Source: Lactifluus volemus
Lineage: Eukaryota > Basidiomycota > Agaricomycetes > Russulales > Russulaceae
Length of the DNA stretch: 60,686 nucleotides
Assembly: GCA_022376515.1 (NCBI GenBank)
Contig: WTXI01000223.1
Span: 1 to 60,686, forward strand
Direction: 5' to 3'
The notes under the pieces were generated by a model. The model did not search any database, was not told the DNA's origin, and worked only from the letters and a program-made list of their open reading frames with translations. A program made the position numbers and the translations under genes. Below, in pieces: positions 43,300-54,668 of this stretch. Each line of letters begins with the position of its first letter. The stretch's first letter is position 1.

Positions 43300-44800
43300 T
43301 ATATCAAAGACTTGCAATCTCGTGACGTACTGACTAAGCTACCCGAAGCCTTGCCCTTGCGCAAGCCAGTCGCCCCTCATTTCTTCATTTTTGTCAGCAT
43401 GTATCTGCAGGAACCTGAAGCTGCTACGAATGTGACGTTTTTACTGCCATCAGCTGACAATGACAATACTCTGCCACCCTCATGAATAGGTACCTTTTTT
43501 CCCACATTGCCTGAGCTTTCTTTGAATGAATTAGTTCAGGTCTGCTACTCTCTTGAATGATCAGCGCTCAGCTTGAGGGTATTGTTGACCTTGTCGGGTG
43601 GAAGGCTATACATAACGAGGGTACAAAGGGGTGAGCAACCTCGTTTGCTAGTACTGTACAAAGTATAACCGGCGCGATGTTCATCCTACATGGCGTCTAA
43701 GCTTTCGAATCCAACGAAATATCACCCGCTCGTTTTCGAGCTTGCGACTCGAAAACGTGCAGAGCTCGTCGAGCAGCCCACCGAAGTCCATGATAGCTGC
43801 TGAACTTTTTCCGGAACGATGCAACCCCATCTATCGCACAACTGACCACGGAGACCCGGCCTGTGAGTCTGTGGCCGTTTCTCAAATCCCTACCCGGGCT
43901 TCGCGATAAAAGGATGCTATCATGAGGCTGCTGTTCGATGGCCTCTTCCTATCTTGTGAATCCCACAGACCATGTCATGTTCATACATGGTGCCGCGGAG
44001 CATAGCGAGTGCGCGGCCCAGTTCAGCTCGTTCCGGCCACGTCAACACGTAGCCTTTCTTCAATTTGCTCTGGTTACACCCGCATACATGAGCTCCCCGA
44101 ATCTTTCCTTACCTCAGATCCGAACAGAAAGGCCGAGGTCAGGCTATCGTTCTATGGGCAGAGGCTATTCCACAACGGTACTGCGGGCAAGGTTCAGGCC
44201 CACAGGCGAAGCCGGAAACGCGGAATAGCGAGTATAGCGGCGGCTGTTACTGGACTGAAGAAGAATCTTCCTGTGTCTTGACATATCACATTCTCAATGA
44301 AAAGCATCGTCGAGGCGGAGGCAGCAGACGATATCGACGATACGAGGCCTGGCACGCGTATTGGTACATATAGTAGCCTCATCTCATGCAACACCGAGGA
44401 CCAGCTTGAGCTCGTTGGTAACATTATAGCAAGCAAGAATTTGTATTCCCATCCTGTTGACACTACATACGTGAATTATTAATAATGGAAAATCCCAACA
44501 GGCCAAGCAGAAGATAAAACGAAGCAGGACATGGAGCGCTACAAACGAACTTCTTGACGAGCCAGTTGATGCAAGGAAGGAACAACGCCCGGAATATCGT
44601 GCCTGGGAATGCGGTAGATGGCTTCGGAAGCGATCAACTATATCAGGGTGTGGTATTTGTAGAGACAAATTGCCCAAAAGGAAACGAGGCCGCACAGTTA
44701 GACTGTCCGGGGGCCCTCTGGCTCTGTGTGGGCACGCGACGTTCCCACGCGGAGAACCCAGGTGATTGCCGAGATCGCAAGATGATACAGATAACACCCG
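43300..44800 (-). other. Unidentified decayed minus-strand module, copy 2
   Basis: Same order as copy 1 at 39240. Minus-strand pieces are SLDSKA near 43700, ENVICQDTGRFFFSPVTAAA near 44290, STGWEYKFLLAIM near 44460, and FVALHVLLRFIFCLACWDFP near 44540. The hydrophobic stretch suggests a membrane protein. Stops and frameshifts interrupt it. It is the left end of a block duplicated about 8.58 kb to the right. Confidence 0.4.
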
Positions 44801-45254
44801 CAGAAGTAGTTTTTGACTATCTGTCAGGTTTCACACGATGGCGAGGGTCGTTTTATATTTGTGAATGACCCAGACTTGCAATAAAAATCGAGCGACGGGC
44901 TTGCTGAACCCGTTCCGCTTCGAAAAAAAGATGTGTTTGTGCCAAAACAAGTTGCATCAGCGCCCAGGAAAAACGGCCGCCCCAGAAAGGGTACTCGCTA
45001 CAACCGATGCTCGAACGGGACGTAGCACATGGTGATTGCCCAACAGCAGAAATCTCTGCCAGGTATCGTGAAGTAAACTAAAGCCATAAGGCACATACAA
45101 TGTCATCAACGACGAGAGAGCAATTAAGTTACTCTCCGTATGAGAAAGTGGGTAGTGGAGCTCGGGACTAGCAAATAATACAGTCGTGAAGGACAATCAG
45201 GTGTCCACAGCGACCAGGATGATGAAATGAAATCCGGTAGCGACTCGGAGGGCG
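44801..45254. other. 3' region of the membrane-protein gene
   Basis: Homologous to 53400-53840. No gene is seen; it probably includes the 3' UTR of the gene at 45255-46085. Confidence 0.35.
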
Positions 45255-46085
45255 TTATATTTCATCAGCCTGAGTTAGCCTTTTCTCCGGAGTGGACATT
45301 CCCGAAGCCGCACGCGTCTTGTCACGTCTTCGAGTAGCCACGATGAGGATAACTACGAGGATGGAAGTGAAGAGCACTGAAAACCAACCGAAAATGGCAA
45401 GAAGGAGAGCTAGAAGAAAGTTGGCATCTTCGTTCTCACAGCTCCGAAGATAGTTGAACCGCACGACTTACCAGGATGTTGCTTGCTGTATTTGGTTGAC
45501 TGACCCGTTGCAGTGACGATTGCTTGCGCGGTTTCTGGAGGTAGCTTTACGCCATCACGAAAAGCGGTGATTTTGGCTCGGTTGTTCGCAAAGTAAACCG
45601 TATAGATAATCTGGTTAGTAAGAAGCGTCATATTGAAGCTGTTGATGATTATCCCTTGGGTCTTCAGGAACCTAGTGGCAGACTCTGGCCGAACTACCGT
45701 GACCAGAATGGAAATTGCTGCGAGGAGGGCTATAATTGCGCAAGCGGCTGAGACGATGATGCCAGTCGTATAGATATCTGTGTGGGCAAAGGGTTAGACA
45801 AGTGTAAGGAAGGAATGAGAGTAGCAGAACTACCGCCGTTGTCCAGATGAACAGTCACGCCAGAGGGAACCTTTGCCTGAATATCTATCTGTGCCTGGTT
45901 TGACCTAGATGGAGGTATTATATTAAGTTGTATATTAAGTGGAGAGGAGGAACGAAAGAAAGCTAAGACACAAACTTTATCAGGGCATTCAGACCGATGG
46001 AGCCGCCGATGATACACGAAACCAAGGAAACGGCAAGAGCAATGAGCCGCTGTTTCTTGAGGGGGGGCGCGGGGGCGGTGGACAT
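45255..46085 (-). CDS. Small multi-pass membrane protein, copy 1 (213 aa, four exons)
   Basis: Exons on the minus strand are 46085-45976, 45904-45834, 45777-45472 and 45409-45255. Every intron is GT-AG and 56-71 nt, and the four exons join in frame. Residues 1-12 (STAPAPPLKKQR) are cytosolic-looking. A membrane segment at about 13-35 contains LVSCIIGGSIGL. A second, at about 62-85, contains IIVSACAIIALLAAISIL-like sequence. An extramembrane region holds FRDGVKLPPETAQAIVTATG. A last segment near 165-188 (GWFSVLFTSILVVILIVA) is followed by a basic tail RRRDKT, ending TQADEI. This resembles small three- or four-pass proteins of unknown function. No motif gives a role. A TATA-like CCATATATAA is centred about 50 nt upstream of the ATG. 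Confidence 0.75.
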
Positions 46086-46130
46086 GGTGGGAGGAGAAAG
46101 ATGAACGAGAGGTGGGTAATGAATTGGTGT

Positions 46131-46140
46131 TTATATATGG
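46131..46140 (-). promoter_or_regulatory. TATA-like element of membrane-protein copy 1
   Basis: CCATATATAA on the minus strand, about 50 nt before the ATG at 46085. It is conserved before copy 2 at about 54718-54728. Confidence 0.45.
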
Positions 46141-46479
46141 GAGACATCTTCAATAATACCGCACTTTGCGCCCACATAACGTGTTCCTGGTTCGCTGTTG
46201 TCAAAAGGATAATCACAGAGAAGGCTTCTTGGTATTCATCACAGGGCGGCGCCATAAGATTATGAGCGTGACCCGTGATAATGATGGAGCGAAATTGGAT
46301 TTCTACAGGGCCATGACCCCGACTACCTATACTGCACTGTACGTGGGATTTGTTCGTTCAATTGACTGCTTATCACGTGACAGGTTGAAATGGAAGTTAC
46401 AAATAAGGAGCGTTGCCAGTGGTGGCATCAACTCGATTCAAGGTTCATGTAAGTTACGTTCATTATGAGACTGATTATT
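46141..46479. other. Upstream region of membrane-protein copy 1
   Basis: Homologous to 54730-55080. No gene is seen. Confidence 0.35.
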
Positions 46480-47180
46480 CGTCCCCGCGGAGTCGTAAGA
46501 AGTGGGCACCAGGAACTCATCCAAAAGTAGTGAAGAATGTCCTTTTTTTTTTGCATTGTACGACTCGACTGACTCGACTGAGATGATACAAGGTCGAAAT
46601 ACATCGTGACCTATCTTTTCAAACTTATTCGATCCACCTACTTCCATATCTTGTAAAGGCAAAAGGGACGCAGCAACAGCGAGTCCCACTGTTCCTTGGA
46701 TCGAGACCACCGTCTGCGGGAGACTTCGGTCGCACCAAGAGATCCCTTGTTGGGAGCAGCAGAGCATACGTAGGCTACTGTACATAGCTCTCTTTCAGCA
46801 CGGTTCATAGATAGAAAATTGGCGAACACGTACCGAAGCCCATGTTGGAGATAGACATTGACCCAAGCTACAACATGATAAGCACCCATAATGCGCTTAC
46901 ACCGCTACCGGAGCGTAGCTTCAAGCTCTCGAAGGAAAACATGAGATAAATTGGGACGGATGCGATGAACCTTGTGGTGAAGACGGGCAGCGGACCGAAA
47001 CGGCCAACGATGTGCGGGAAGGCGATATACTGAAGAATTTCATTCAGAGACCGCATATCTGGCCATCCACAGACCGATGGATGCGGGACTCATACCAAGT
47101 TTTCCGAACTCGACTGAAATGATGGGGAGAACTTGAAGGGTCGTGGCGGTCATTTCGAAGAGGCCAATCTTGCGGTCTCG
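46480..47180 (-). pseudogene. MFS transporter remnant 4
   Basis: Minus-strand pieces: FPHIVGRFGPLPVFTTRFIA near 47010, IYLMFSFESLKLRSGSGVSA near 46945, LWVLIML near 46890, MGFGMFANFL-type intron region near 46840, then SAAPNKGSLGAT and VVSIQGTVGLAVAASLLPL near 46700. It is broken by stops, with the N-terminal half absent. It lies directly upstream of the shortened F-box K module. Confidence 0.6.
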
Positions 47181-47456
47181 ATTTCTGGATCAATGTATAT
47201 CGCCAGAAGCAGTCGGAAAAGCATAGTTTGCAATTGTCCTTATTCGTGGCGCTTTGGGTGGTATCTGTTCGTGACGTGCCGTTGGTGGATGGCGCTTGAA
47301 GTATTTGAAGGTTGGTAAGGTATGAGGCGACGACGCGGGTGGACGCCGGCGTCCAATTCTGGACATAGGTCAGCGCCCAAGGACGCGTCCAAGAGACCTA
47401 AACATCACTACACGCTCTCGTCAATCGCACCCACGTTATTACTCACCTCGCTGGAA
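47181..47456 (+). promoter_or_regulatory. Shortened 5' module of F-box copy K (TATA block deleted)
   Basis: Has the deletion junction GTAAGGTATGAGGCGACGAC (near 47315) shared with copies F and H. Confidence 0.5.
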
Positions 47457-49040
47457 ATGCTTGGTTGCTGCTCTACCATAATTTATGCTCCCCTCGTTAG
47501 AAGGTTCGGCCGACGTCACGGTAACCACCTTCAAGTTCAAGTTGGTAAGTCGTTTCAAGTCATGGTCCTTGTGTCCCTGCCAGTGATCTGTTCACAAACT
47601 TACGAATTAGTAGGGCTCAACAGCGATAGGCGACACTCACCTATCCATATACTCAATGATGACGTGCTTCTCCATATATTTCATCTCTATCGGCTGGCAG
47701 AACTGGACGAATTTGACACTAGACCTTGGACGGTGCACCGCCAATGTTGGTGGTACAAACTGGTACACGTTTGTCGACTGTGGCGAAATCTTATTCTTGA
47801 ATCACCATCCCGGCTCGACCTTCATCTCCTCTGCACCAATGGTGTGCCCGTAGCGAATATGCTCGCACATTCACCACCTCTACCACTCCTCATCTATTAT
47901 AACGCTCAGCATGTCGACACAACAGCAGACGATGAATCGAATATATTTCTTGCCCTTTCGCACCGTGATCGCGTGCGTCACATTTACCTTGAGATGAGTA
48001 ATGTGGGGCAGTTCGTCACGGTTCTGGACGATCAATTCCCAATTCTAGAACGCATGTATATCCATTCTTTTACCGAAGTGGCCCTTCCTTTCACGTTTCA
48101 AGCCCCCAATTTACGCCGTCTCAGACTGGATTCCATTCCAATCGAGTCACCCTTACTTACCACCTGTGCCGCGGGACTCGTTGCTCTCGAGCTTTACGAT
48201 ATCCTAACATCCGGCTATTTTCCTCCGAGTTATATACTTACCTGGCTTTCGCTAATGCTCCAACTGGAGAATCTGTCCATTTCATTTGAATCGCCCATTC
48301 CCAACATTGATGTTGAAAGCCAGTTGCACCACACCCCGGATATGACCACACTTCCTAACCTACGCAGGTTCACGTTCTACTCGAATGGCACGAGCGTCTA
48401 TTTGGAGACCCTTGTTGCTCGGATCTATGCCCCTTCCCTCAGCAAATTTCGTGTCTTGCTTTCTAATCAGTCCCCCTTTACTGCTCCACGCCTCTTTCAG
48501 TTCATACAAACATCCGAGAACCTCAGATTTAGCGCTGTCCAGGTAACGTTCGGTCAGAACGACATTTCATTACATGGGGTCACTCGGGAGCGGGGCACTC
48601 CCTGGACTTTGCGGATCAGGTGCAGCTATCTCGACTCGCAGGTTGCATTTGCGGTGCAACTTTTCGATACACCTTCTCCCCTACTTTCTCTTGTCGAGAA
48701 AGTCACATTCAGCTGCAAAGAGAACAATCTATCATCACAACTGCACAACGACGTCGACCGAAGACAGTGGCGTGAGATCCTTAGGCCATTCACCAACGCG
48801 AAGACTATTCTTGTGCAAGGTGATCTCATCAGCAAAATCTTCCGTTCCTTGCCCTGTGATGATGGAGAGCCACCACTGGAGCTCCTTCCTAACCTTGAAG
48901 AGATCGGATATTTTGGAGACAGCAATGCTTGGGACGCGTTTACCACATTTCTCAATGAACGGCAAGTAGCAGACCATCCCGTCAGCCTGCGCTTGGTGGA
49001 TTATTCGATGTTCGATGAGCCTAAGGGTCTGTACGAATGA
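47457..49040 (+). CDS. F-box-like protein copy K, intact (504 aa)
   Basis: Exon 1 is 47457-47544, the intron 47545-47613 (69 nt, no in-frame stop) and exon 2 47614-49040. The F-box reads LNDDVLLHIFHLYRLAE, then CWWYKLVHVCRLWRN. The loop between the two F-box halves is the shortest of all copies (DTRPWTVHRQ). It shares exon 1 (HGNHLQVQV) and the YSNGTSVYLETLVARI middle with F and H. The C terminus is FDEPKGLYE, as in F with one change. Three members of this subfamily, all uninterrupted, lie about 6 and 14.6 kb apart, each just downstream of an MFS remnant, so the MFS-plus-F-box pair was probably the unit of duplication. Confidence 0.85.
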   Translation: MLGCCSTIIYAPLVRRFGRRHGNHLQVQVGKSFQVMVLVSLPVICSQTYELVGLNSDRRHSPIHILNDDVLLHIFHLYRLAELDEFDTRPWTVHRQCWWYKLVHVCRLWRNLILESPSRLDLHLLCTNGVPVANMLAHSPPLPLLIYYNAQHVDTTADDESNIFLALSHRDRVRHIYLEMSNVGQFVTVLDDQFPILERMYIHSFTEVALPFTFQAPNLRRLRLDSIPIESPLLTTCAAGLVALELYDILTSGYFPPSYILTWLSLMLQLENLSISFESPIPNIDVESQLHHTPDMTTLPNLRRFTFYSNGTSVYLETLVARIYAPSLSKFRVLLSNQSPFTAPRLFQFIQTSENLRFSAVQVTFGQNDISLHGVTRERGTPWTLRIRCSYLDSQVAFAVQLFDTPSPLLSLVEKVTFSCKENNLSSQLHNDVDRRQWREILRPFTNAKTILVQGDLISKIFRSLPCDDGEPPLELLPNLEEIGYFGDSNAWDAFTTFLNERQVADHPVSLRLVDYSMFDEPKGLYE

Positions 49041-49951
49041 GCACTACAACAACTTGAATGGAGCTAATTGGTGGATCAAAGTACGTCTCGACACAACTAT
49101 CCATATCTTAGTTGCGCTCACACTCGCATCTATTCTCCTGTTCATGACGACCGCCAGGATCCTAGAGGTCGCAACAAAGCGATTCAACTAGCTTATCTTA
49201 CTAGTATTCAACATAGGCTTATGCATTCTTCATGACTACTTCGTACCCTTCCTTAGATTTTCTAAGTATAATTTGTCTCTCCGTACATGTTGGCCGCGTT
49301 TCGAGCACGGATTTATTTACGTAAACTCAACGAGTCATGCAATTGCATGCAATCTCGTGACGTACTGACTAAAGAGTCTAAGCCTTGCCCTTTCGCAAGC
49401 CAATCACGCTGCTTTCTTCATTTTGGTCACCATGCCTCTGCGCTAGAACTTGAAGCTGCTACGAACGTGAGCTTTCTTTTGAATGAATTGGTTCAGGTCT
49501 GCTACTATCGTGAAACGATCAGCTTTTGAGGGAGTTTTTTTACCTTGTCGTGTGGAAGGCTATATACAGCAAAGGTACAGAGGGCGGTGCGGGCGGTGCG
49601 GGGCGCCATGGCAGTACGGTCCGGGGAGCGGCGGAGACTCGGACTTCACTAGCTTCATCGACCTCTCGCGTACCAAATCCTGGAAAGTTGCGCACTTGGC
49701 TGATTCGCTGGTTATCGTTGGGAGAAGAAACAACCCACGTCAAAAACCGTCCATCTAGCAAGCCCGTACGTCCATAGTATTTTTGGCGCCTTGTGCGGTA
49801 GTAGTATGTGCCCGTGACGTGGCGTTGGTGGACAGCGCTTGAAGTGTTTGAAGGTGCGTATTGACCTATCTGCGCGCATCCTTTATAAATGTAGCCGTAA
49901 GTTGCTGTACACTCTTCAATCGTAACCTCGTTATTATTCACCTCCTTGAAG
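49041..49951 (+). repeat. F-box 3' flank, module scraps, and 5' module of copy L
   Basis: 49060-49310 is the 3' flank. 49330-49570 holds scraps of the unidentified module (GAGCTTTCTTTTGAATGAATT near 49467). From 49575 the 5' module follows, with a TATA box at 49884-49889. The segment after the TATA box is mostly deleted, so the TATA box is only about 65 nt from the former start codon. Confidence 0.5.
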
Positions 49952-51520
49952 ATCCTTGGTTGCTGCTCTACCATTATTGATCCCCCCCTCCGACGCCAAC
50001 ATCAAGGTAAGCAATTCCAAATCGTGACCTTTGTGTCCCTGATCTGTTGACAAACTTGCGAGTTAATAGGGCTCAACAGCAATAGACAACACTCACCTAT
50101 CCCAGGGCTTATCCTCAACAATGACGTGCTTCTCAATATATTTCATTTCTGTCGGCTGGCAGAACCGGACGAATATGACGGTGTATTTGGGATGGCAATT
50201 TCTTGGCGTCGCCGACGTTGGTGGTACAAACTAACACACGTTTGTTGGCTGTGGAGACATCTTATTTTTGAATCACCATCCCAGCTCGACCTTCATCTCC
50301 TCTGCACCAATGGTGTGCCTGTAGCGGACATGCTCACACATTCACCACCTCTACCACTCACCATCTATTATCATACTGGTCGGGAGATAACTGCAGAAGA
50401 TGAATCGGGTATATTCCTCGCGCTTTCGCACTGCGATCGCGTGCATCACATTTACTTTCGGATGCTCCCAAATGTGGGCAAGTTCGTCACAGTAATGGGT
50501 CATCAATTCCCAATTCTGGAGCGCATGTATATCCGTTCTCAGACAGAAGTTGTCCTTCCTGCAACATTTCAAGCGCCCAATCTGCGCCAGCTCAGACTGT
50601 TGACGGCTTGTATTCCGATTGGATCACCCTTACTGACCACTTCAGCCGTAGGACTCGTCACTCTCGTGCTCGAAGATATCCCGGCATCCGTTTTCTCTCC
50701 GAGGTATATACTTACCCGGCTTTCGCTTATGGCCCAGCTGGAGAAGATGGCCATTGGATAAAAGTCGCCTCTTCCCAACCGTGATATTAAAAGCCAGTTG
50801 GGCCAGACCTCGGGCATTGCTCAGGTCACACTTGCTAATCTACGCCGGTGTCGGTTCCAAGGTACAGCCGCATATTTGGAGGGTCTTGTTGCTCGGACCA
50901 GTGCCCCTTCCCTTAGCATCTTTCATGTCTATTTTTGTAATCAGCTCTCCTTTACTGTTCCCCGCCTCTTGCAGTTCATACAAACATCCGAAAATCTCAG
51001 ATTTAGCGCTGTCCAGGTAACGTTCGGTGCACTTGCCGTTTCCTTACATGTGGTCCCTTGCCAGTGGACGTGGGACACTCCCTTGATCTCACAGATCCGG
51101 TGCAGACATCTCGACTGGCAGGTTGCGTCGGCGGTGCAAATCTTTGGCACACTTCCACCCATACTTTCTATTGTTGAGCAAGTCACATTCAGCTACGAAG
51201 AGCACAATCGATCATCAGAATGGCACAACGATGTCGAACGAAGACAGTGGCGTGAACTTCTTAGGCCATTCACCAACGCGAAGACCATTCATGTGCAAGA
51301 TGATCTCGTCAGCAGAATCTTCCGTTCCTTACAGTCTGACGATGGAGAGCCACGACTGGAGCTCCTTCCGAACCTTGAAGAGGTTGGATACTCTGGAGAA
51401 AGCGATGTTCGGGGCGCAATTATCGCATTTCTTAATGAACGACAAGATGCAGGCCATCCCGTCAGTCTGCGCTTGGTGGAGCGTTCGATTTTCGATGAGC
51501 CTGAGGACCTGTACGTGTGA
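49952..51520 (+). pseudogene. F-box-like protein copy L, start lost and one stop
   Basis: The family ATG is ATC at 49952-49954. Exon 1 is shortened and degenerate (ends PPLRRQHQG), and an insertion (CAGGGCT near 50104) interrupts the lead-in to the F-box. From 50126 the F-box half VLLNIFHFCRLAE and CWLWRH is readable. The frame is open to TAA at 50759-50761, in place of the family FKS segment. The same frame resumes and stays open to DEPEDLYV at 51520. The substitutions Trp for Arg and His for Asn in the second F-box helix would also weaken Skp1 binding. This copy is clearly dead at the 5' end. Confidence 0.8.
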
Positions 51521-51879
51521 GCGCTGCAAGCCTTCAACGACTTGAATGGAGCTAATTGGTAGATCGAGGTACGTCTCGACACAACTATCCATATCTTTGT
51601 CGCACTCACACTTGTATCTGTTCTCCTGTTTATGACGAGTGCCAGCTTGAGGATCCTAGTCATTGATGCGATCGCAACAAAGCAGCCCAACTAGCTTATC
51701 GTACTAATAGTCGACATAGGTGTATGCGTTCTTGATGACTATCACGTACCCTTCCTCAGATTCTCTAATTAAGTAATTTGTCTCTATGTTATTTTGCGTT
51801 TCGATCACGGTGTCATTTCTCACGACGTATTTATGTTCACTCTACGACTGTTTATGCCTACCATTTATCAAGATATACA
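51521..51879. repeat. F-box 3' flank
   Basis: Conserved 3' flank with GTACGTCTCG near 51570. No gene is seen. Confidence 0.45.
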
Positions 51880-53400
51880 CTATCATTGCGATCTCGTAAT
51901 TGAACGTACTGACTAAAAGACATCTAGAGTCTTTCGTTCTTCATGCCCTTGCGCAAGCCAGTCCCCCATTTCTTCATTTTTGTCTGCGTCTGCGCTGGAA
52001 CCTGAAACTGCTACGAATGTGACGTTTTTACTGCAATCAGCTGAGGATACTCCACACCCTCATGAATAGGTACGTTTGTCCCACTTAGCCTGAGTTTTCA
52101 AGTTCTTTTGGATGAACTGGTTCAGGTCCGCCGCTACTATCGCGAAATGGTCAGCTTGAGGGCATTGTTGACTTTGTTGTGTGGAAGGCTATATGTAACG
52201 AGGGGAAGATCAACCTCGTTTGGTAGTGAAAAGTCCAACTCGGGCCGGGCGCGATCATCCTGCATAGCGTCCAAGCTTTCGAATCCAACGAAATATCCCC
52301 ATCCTTTTTTGCGCATGTGACTCGGAGCTGTGTAGAGTTCATCGAGCAGCTCACCAAAGTCCATGACAATTGCTGAAATTTTTCCTGCACTACTCGGACG
52401 CGACCTCATCTAACGCACGGCTGACAACGGAGATCCGGCCCGGCGCTATTTCTGCCCCTTCATGGGCATCGTGATAAAAGAATGCCGTTATGCAACCGCT
52501 GTTCGATGACCTCTGCCTATCTTGTGGATTCCACAGAGCGTGTCATGTTCTCTGGTGGTGCCGCGGAGCTTGCGAGTCCGCGGCCAGTTCAGCTCGTTCC
52601 GGCCACGTCAACACGTCGCCTTTCTTCAATTTGCTCTGGTTACACCTGCATATATATGAGCTCCCCGAATCTTTCCTCACCTCAGATCCAAACAGAAAGG
52701 CCGAGCTCAGGCTATCATGGACAGAGGCGATTCCACAACGATACTGCGGGCAAGGTTCAGGCCCACAGGAGAAGCCGCGGAATGGCGAGTATAGCGGCGG
52801 CTGTTAATGGACTGAAGAAGAACCATCCTGTGTCTTGACATGTCACATTCGCTATGAAGCGCATCGTCGAGGCGGAGGCAGCAGACAATATCGACGATAG
52901 GGAGGCCCGGCACGCATATTGGTGCATATGGTAGCCTCATCTCATGCAACACCAGCTCGAGCTCGTTGGCAACATTACAGCAAGTAAGAATTGTATTCCC
53001 ATCCTATTAACACTACACACGTGAATTATTAATAATGGAAAATCCCATGAAGACCTAACAGGCCAAGCAGAAGATAAACCGACGCGGGACGTGGAGCGCT
53101 ACAAACGATAGCCGCGCAGTAAATAGTAAATACAACCCACTCCTTGGCAAGCCAGTTGATGCAAGGAAGGAATAACGTCTCGGAATATCGTGCCTGGGAA
53201 TGCGGTGGACGACTTCGAAAGCGATCAGGGTATGGTGTTTGTATCTGAGAAACTGCCCAAAAGGCCACGAGGCCACTGTTAGACTGTCCGGGGGCCGGGT
53301 CTGGCCATCTGGCTCCGCGTGGGAAAGTCGCGTTCCCACGCGAACCCAGAGGTAATTGCCGAGATCGCAAGATGCACCCGCAGAAGTAGTTTTTGACCAT
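51880..53400 (-). other. Unidentified decayed minus-strand module, copy 3
   Basis: Right-hand copy of 43300-44800. Minus-strand pieces are MDFGELLDELYTAPSHMRKK near 52360, CQDTGWFFFSPLTAAAILAI near 52830, and FVALHVPRRFIFCLAC near 53110. Stops interrupt it. Together the three copies suggest one ancestral gene with a hydrophobic segment, but I cannot name it. Confidence 0.4.
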
Positions 53401-53840
53401 TCATACGATGGCGAGGGTCGTTTTATATTTGTGAATGACCCAGACTTGCAATGAAAATCGAGCGACGGGCTTGCTGAAACCGTTCCTCTTCGAAAAAAGG
53501 TGTTTGTGCCAAAAAAGTTGCATCACAGCCAAGTAGCGCTCAGGAAAAACGGCCGCCCCAGAAAGGGTCCTCGCTACAGCCGATGCTCGAACTGGACGTA
53601 ACACATGATGATTGCCCAACAGCAGAAATCTCTGCCAGGTATCGTGAAGTAAACTAAAGCCATAAGGCATTTACAATGTCATCAACGACGAGAGAGCAAT
53701 TAAGTTACTCTCCGTATGAGAAAGTGGGTAGTGGAGCTCGGGACTAGCAAATAATACAGTCGTAAAGGACAATCAGGTGTCCACAGCGGCCGGGATGATG
53801 AAATAAAATCCGGTAGTAGTAAAAGGCGACTTGGAGGGCG
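53401..53840. other. 3' region of membrane-protein copy 2
   Basis: Homologous to 44801-45254. No gene is seen. Confidence 0.35.
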
Positions 53841-54668
53841 TTATATTTCAACAGCCTGAGTTAGCCTTTTCTCCGGAGTGGACATTCCCGAAGCTGCACG
53901 CGTCTTGTCACGTCTTCGAGTAGCCACGATGAGGATAACTACGAGGATGGAAGTGAAGAGCACTGAAAACCAACCGAAAATGGCAAGAAGGACAGCTAGA
54001 AGAAAGTTGGCATCTTCGTTCTCACAGCTCCGAAGACAGTTGAACCGCACGACTTACCAGGATGTTGCTTGCTGTATTTGGTTGACTGACCCGTTGCAGT
54101 GACGATTGCTTGCGCTGTTTCTTGAGGTAGCTTTACGCCATCACGAAAAGCGGTGATTTTGGCTCCGTTGTTCGCCACGTTAATCGTATAGACAATATGG
54201 TTACTAAGAAGCGTCATATTGAAAGTGTTGAAGATTATCCCTTGGGTCTTCAGGAACCTAGTGGCAAACCCTGGCCGAACTACCGTGACCAGAATGGAAA
54301 TTACTGCAAGGAGGGCTATAGTTGCGCAAACGGCTGATACGATGATGCCAGCCACATAGATATCTGTGTGGGCAAAGGGTTAGACAAGTGTAGTGAAGGA
54401 ATGAGAGTAGCAGAATTACCAGTGTTTTTCAGATGAACAGTCACGCCAGAGGGAACCTTTGCTTGAATATCTATCTGTGCCTGGTTCGACCTAGATAGAG
54501 GGATTATATTAACTTGTAAATTATGTGGTGAGGAACGAAAGAAAGATAAGACACAAACTTTATCAGGGCATTCAGACCGATGGAGCCGCCGATGATACAC
54601 GAAACCAAGGAAACGGTAAGAGCAATGAGCCGCTGTTTCTTGAGGGGAGGCGCGGGGGCGGTCGACAT
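53841..54668 (-). CDS. Small multi-pass membrane protein, copy 2 (213 aa, four exons)
   Basis: Exons on the minus strand are 54668-54559, 54490-54420, 54363-54058 and 53995-53841. They have the same lengths as in copy 1 (110, 71, 306 and 155), and all introns are GT-AG. The protein has the same layout as copy 1. Differences include KNT for DNG before the second membrane segment, GFATRF for ESATRF, VYTINVANNGA for IYTVYFANNRA, LPQET for LPPET, and VEI for DEI at the end. Changes are scattered with no indel in the coding part, while the introns vary in length, which is the pattern expected of two coding genes under constraint. Function unknown. Confidence 0.75.

Larger units (their letters stand above)
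43300..47180. repeat. Segmental duplication, left copy
   Basis: The order unidentified module, membrane-protein gene, MFS remnant is repeated at 51880-55700. The offset is about 8.58 kb (ATG 46085 against 54668). The duplicated block includes an F-box gene on one side. Confidence 0.7.

Noticed and set aside
43712..43725. TTCGAATCC motif resembling a tRNA B box (also near 39411 and 52279)
   Set aside because: Part of the unidentified repeated module; no cloverleaf in the flanks.
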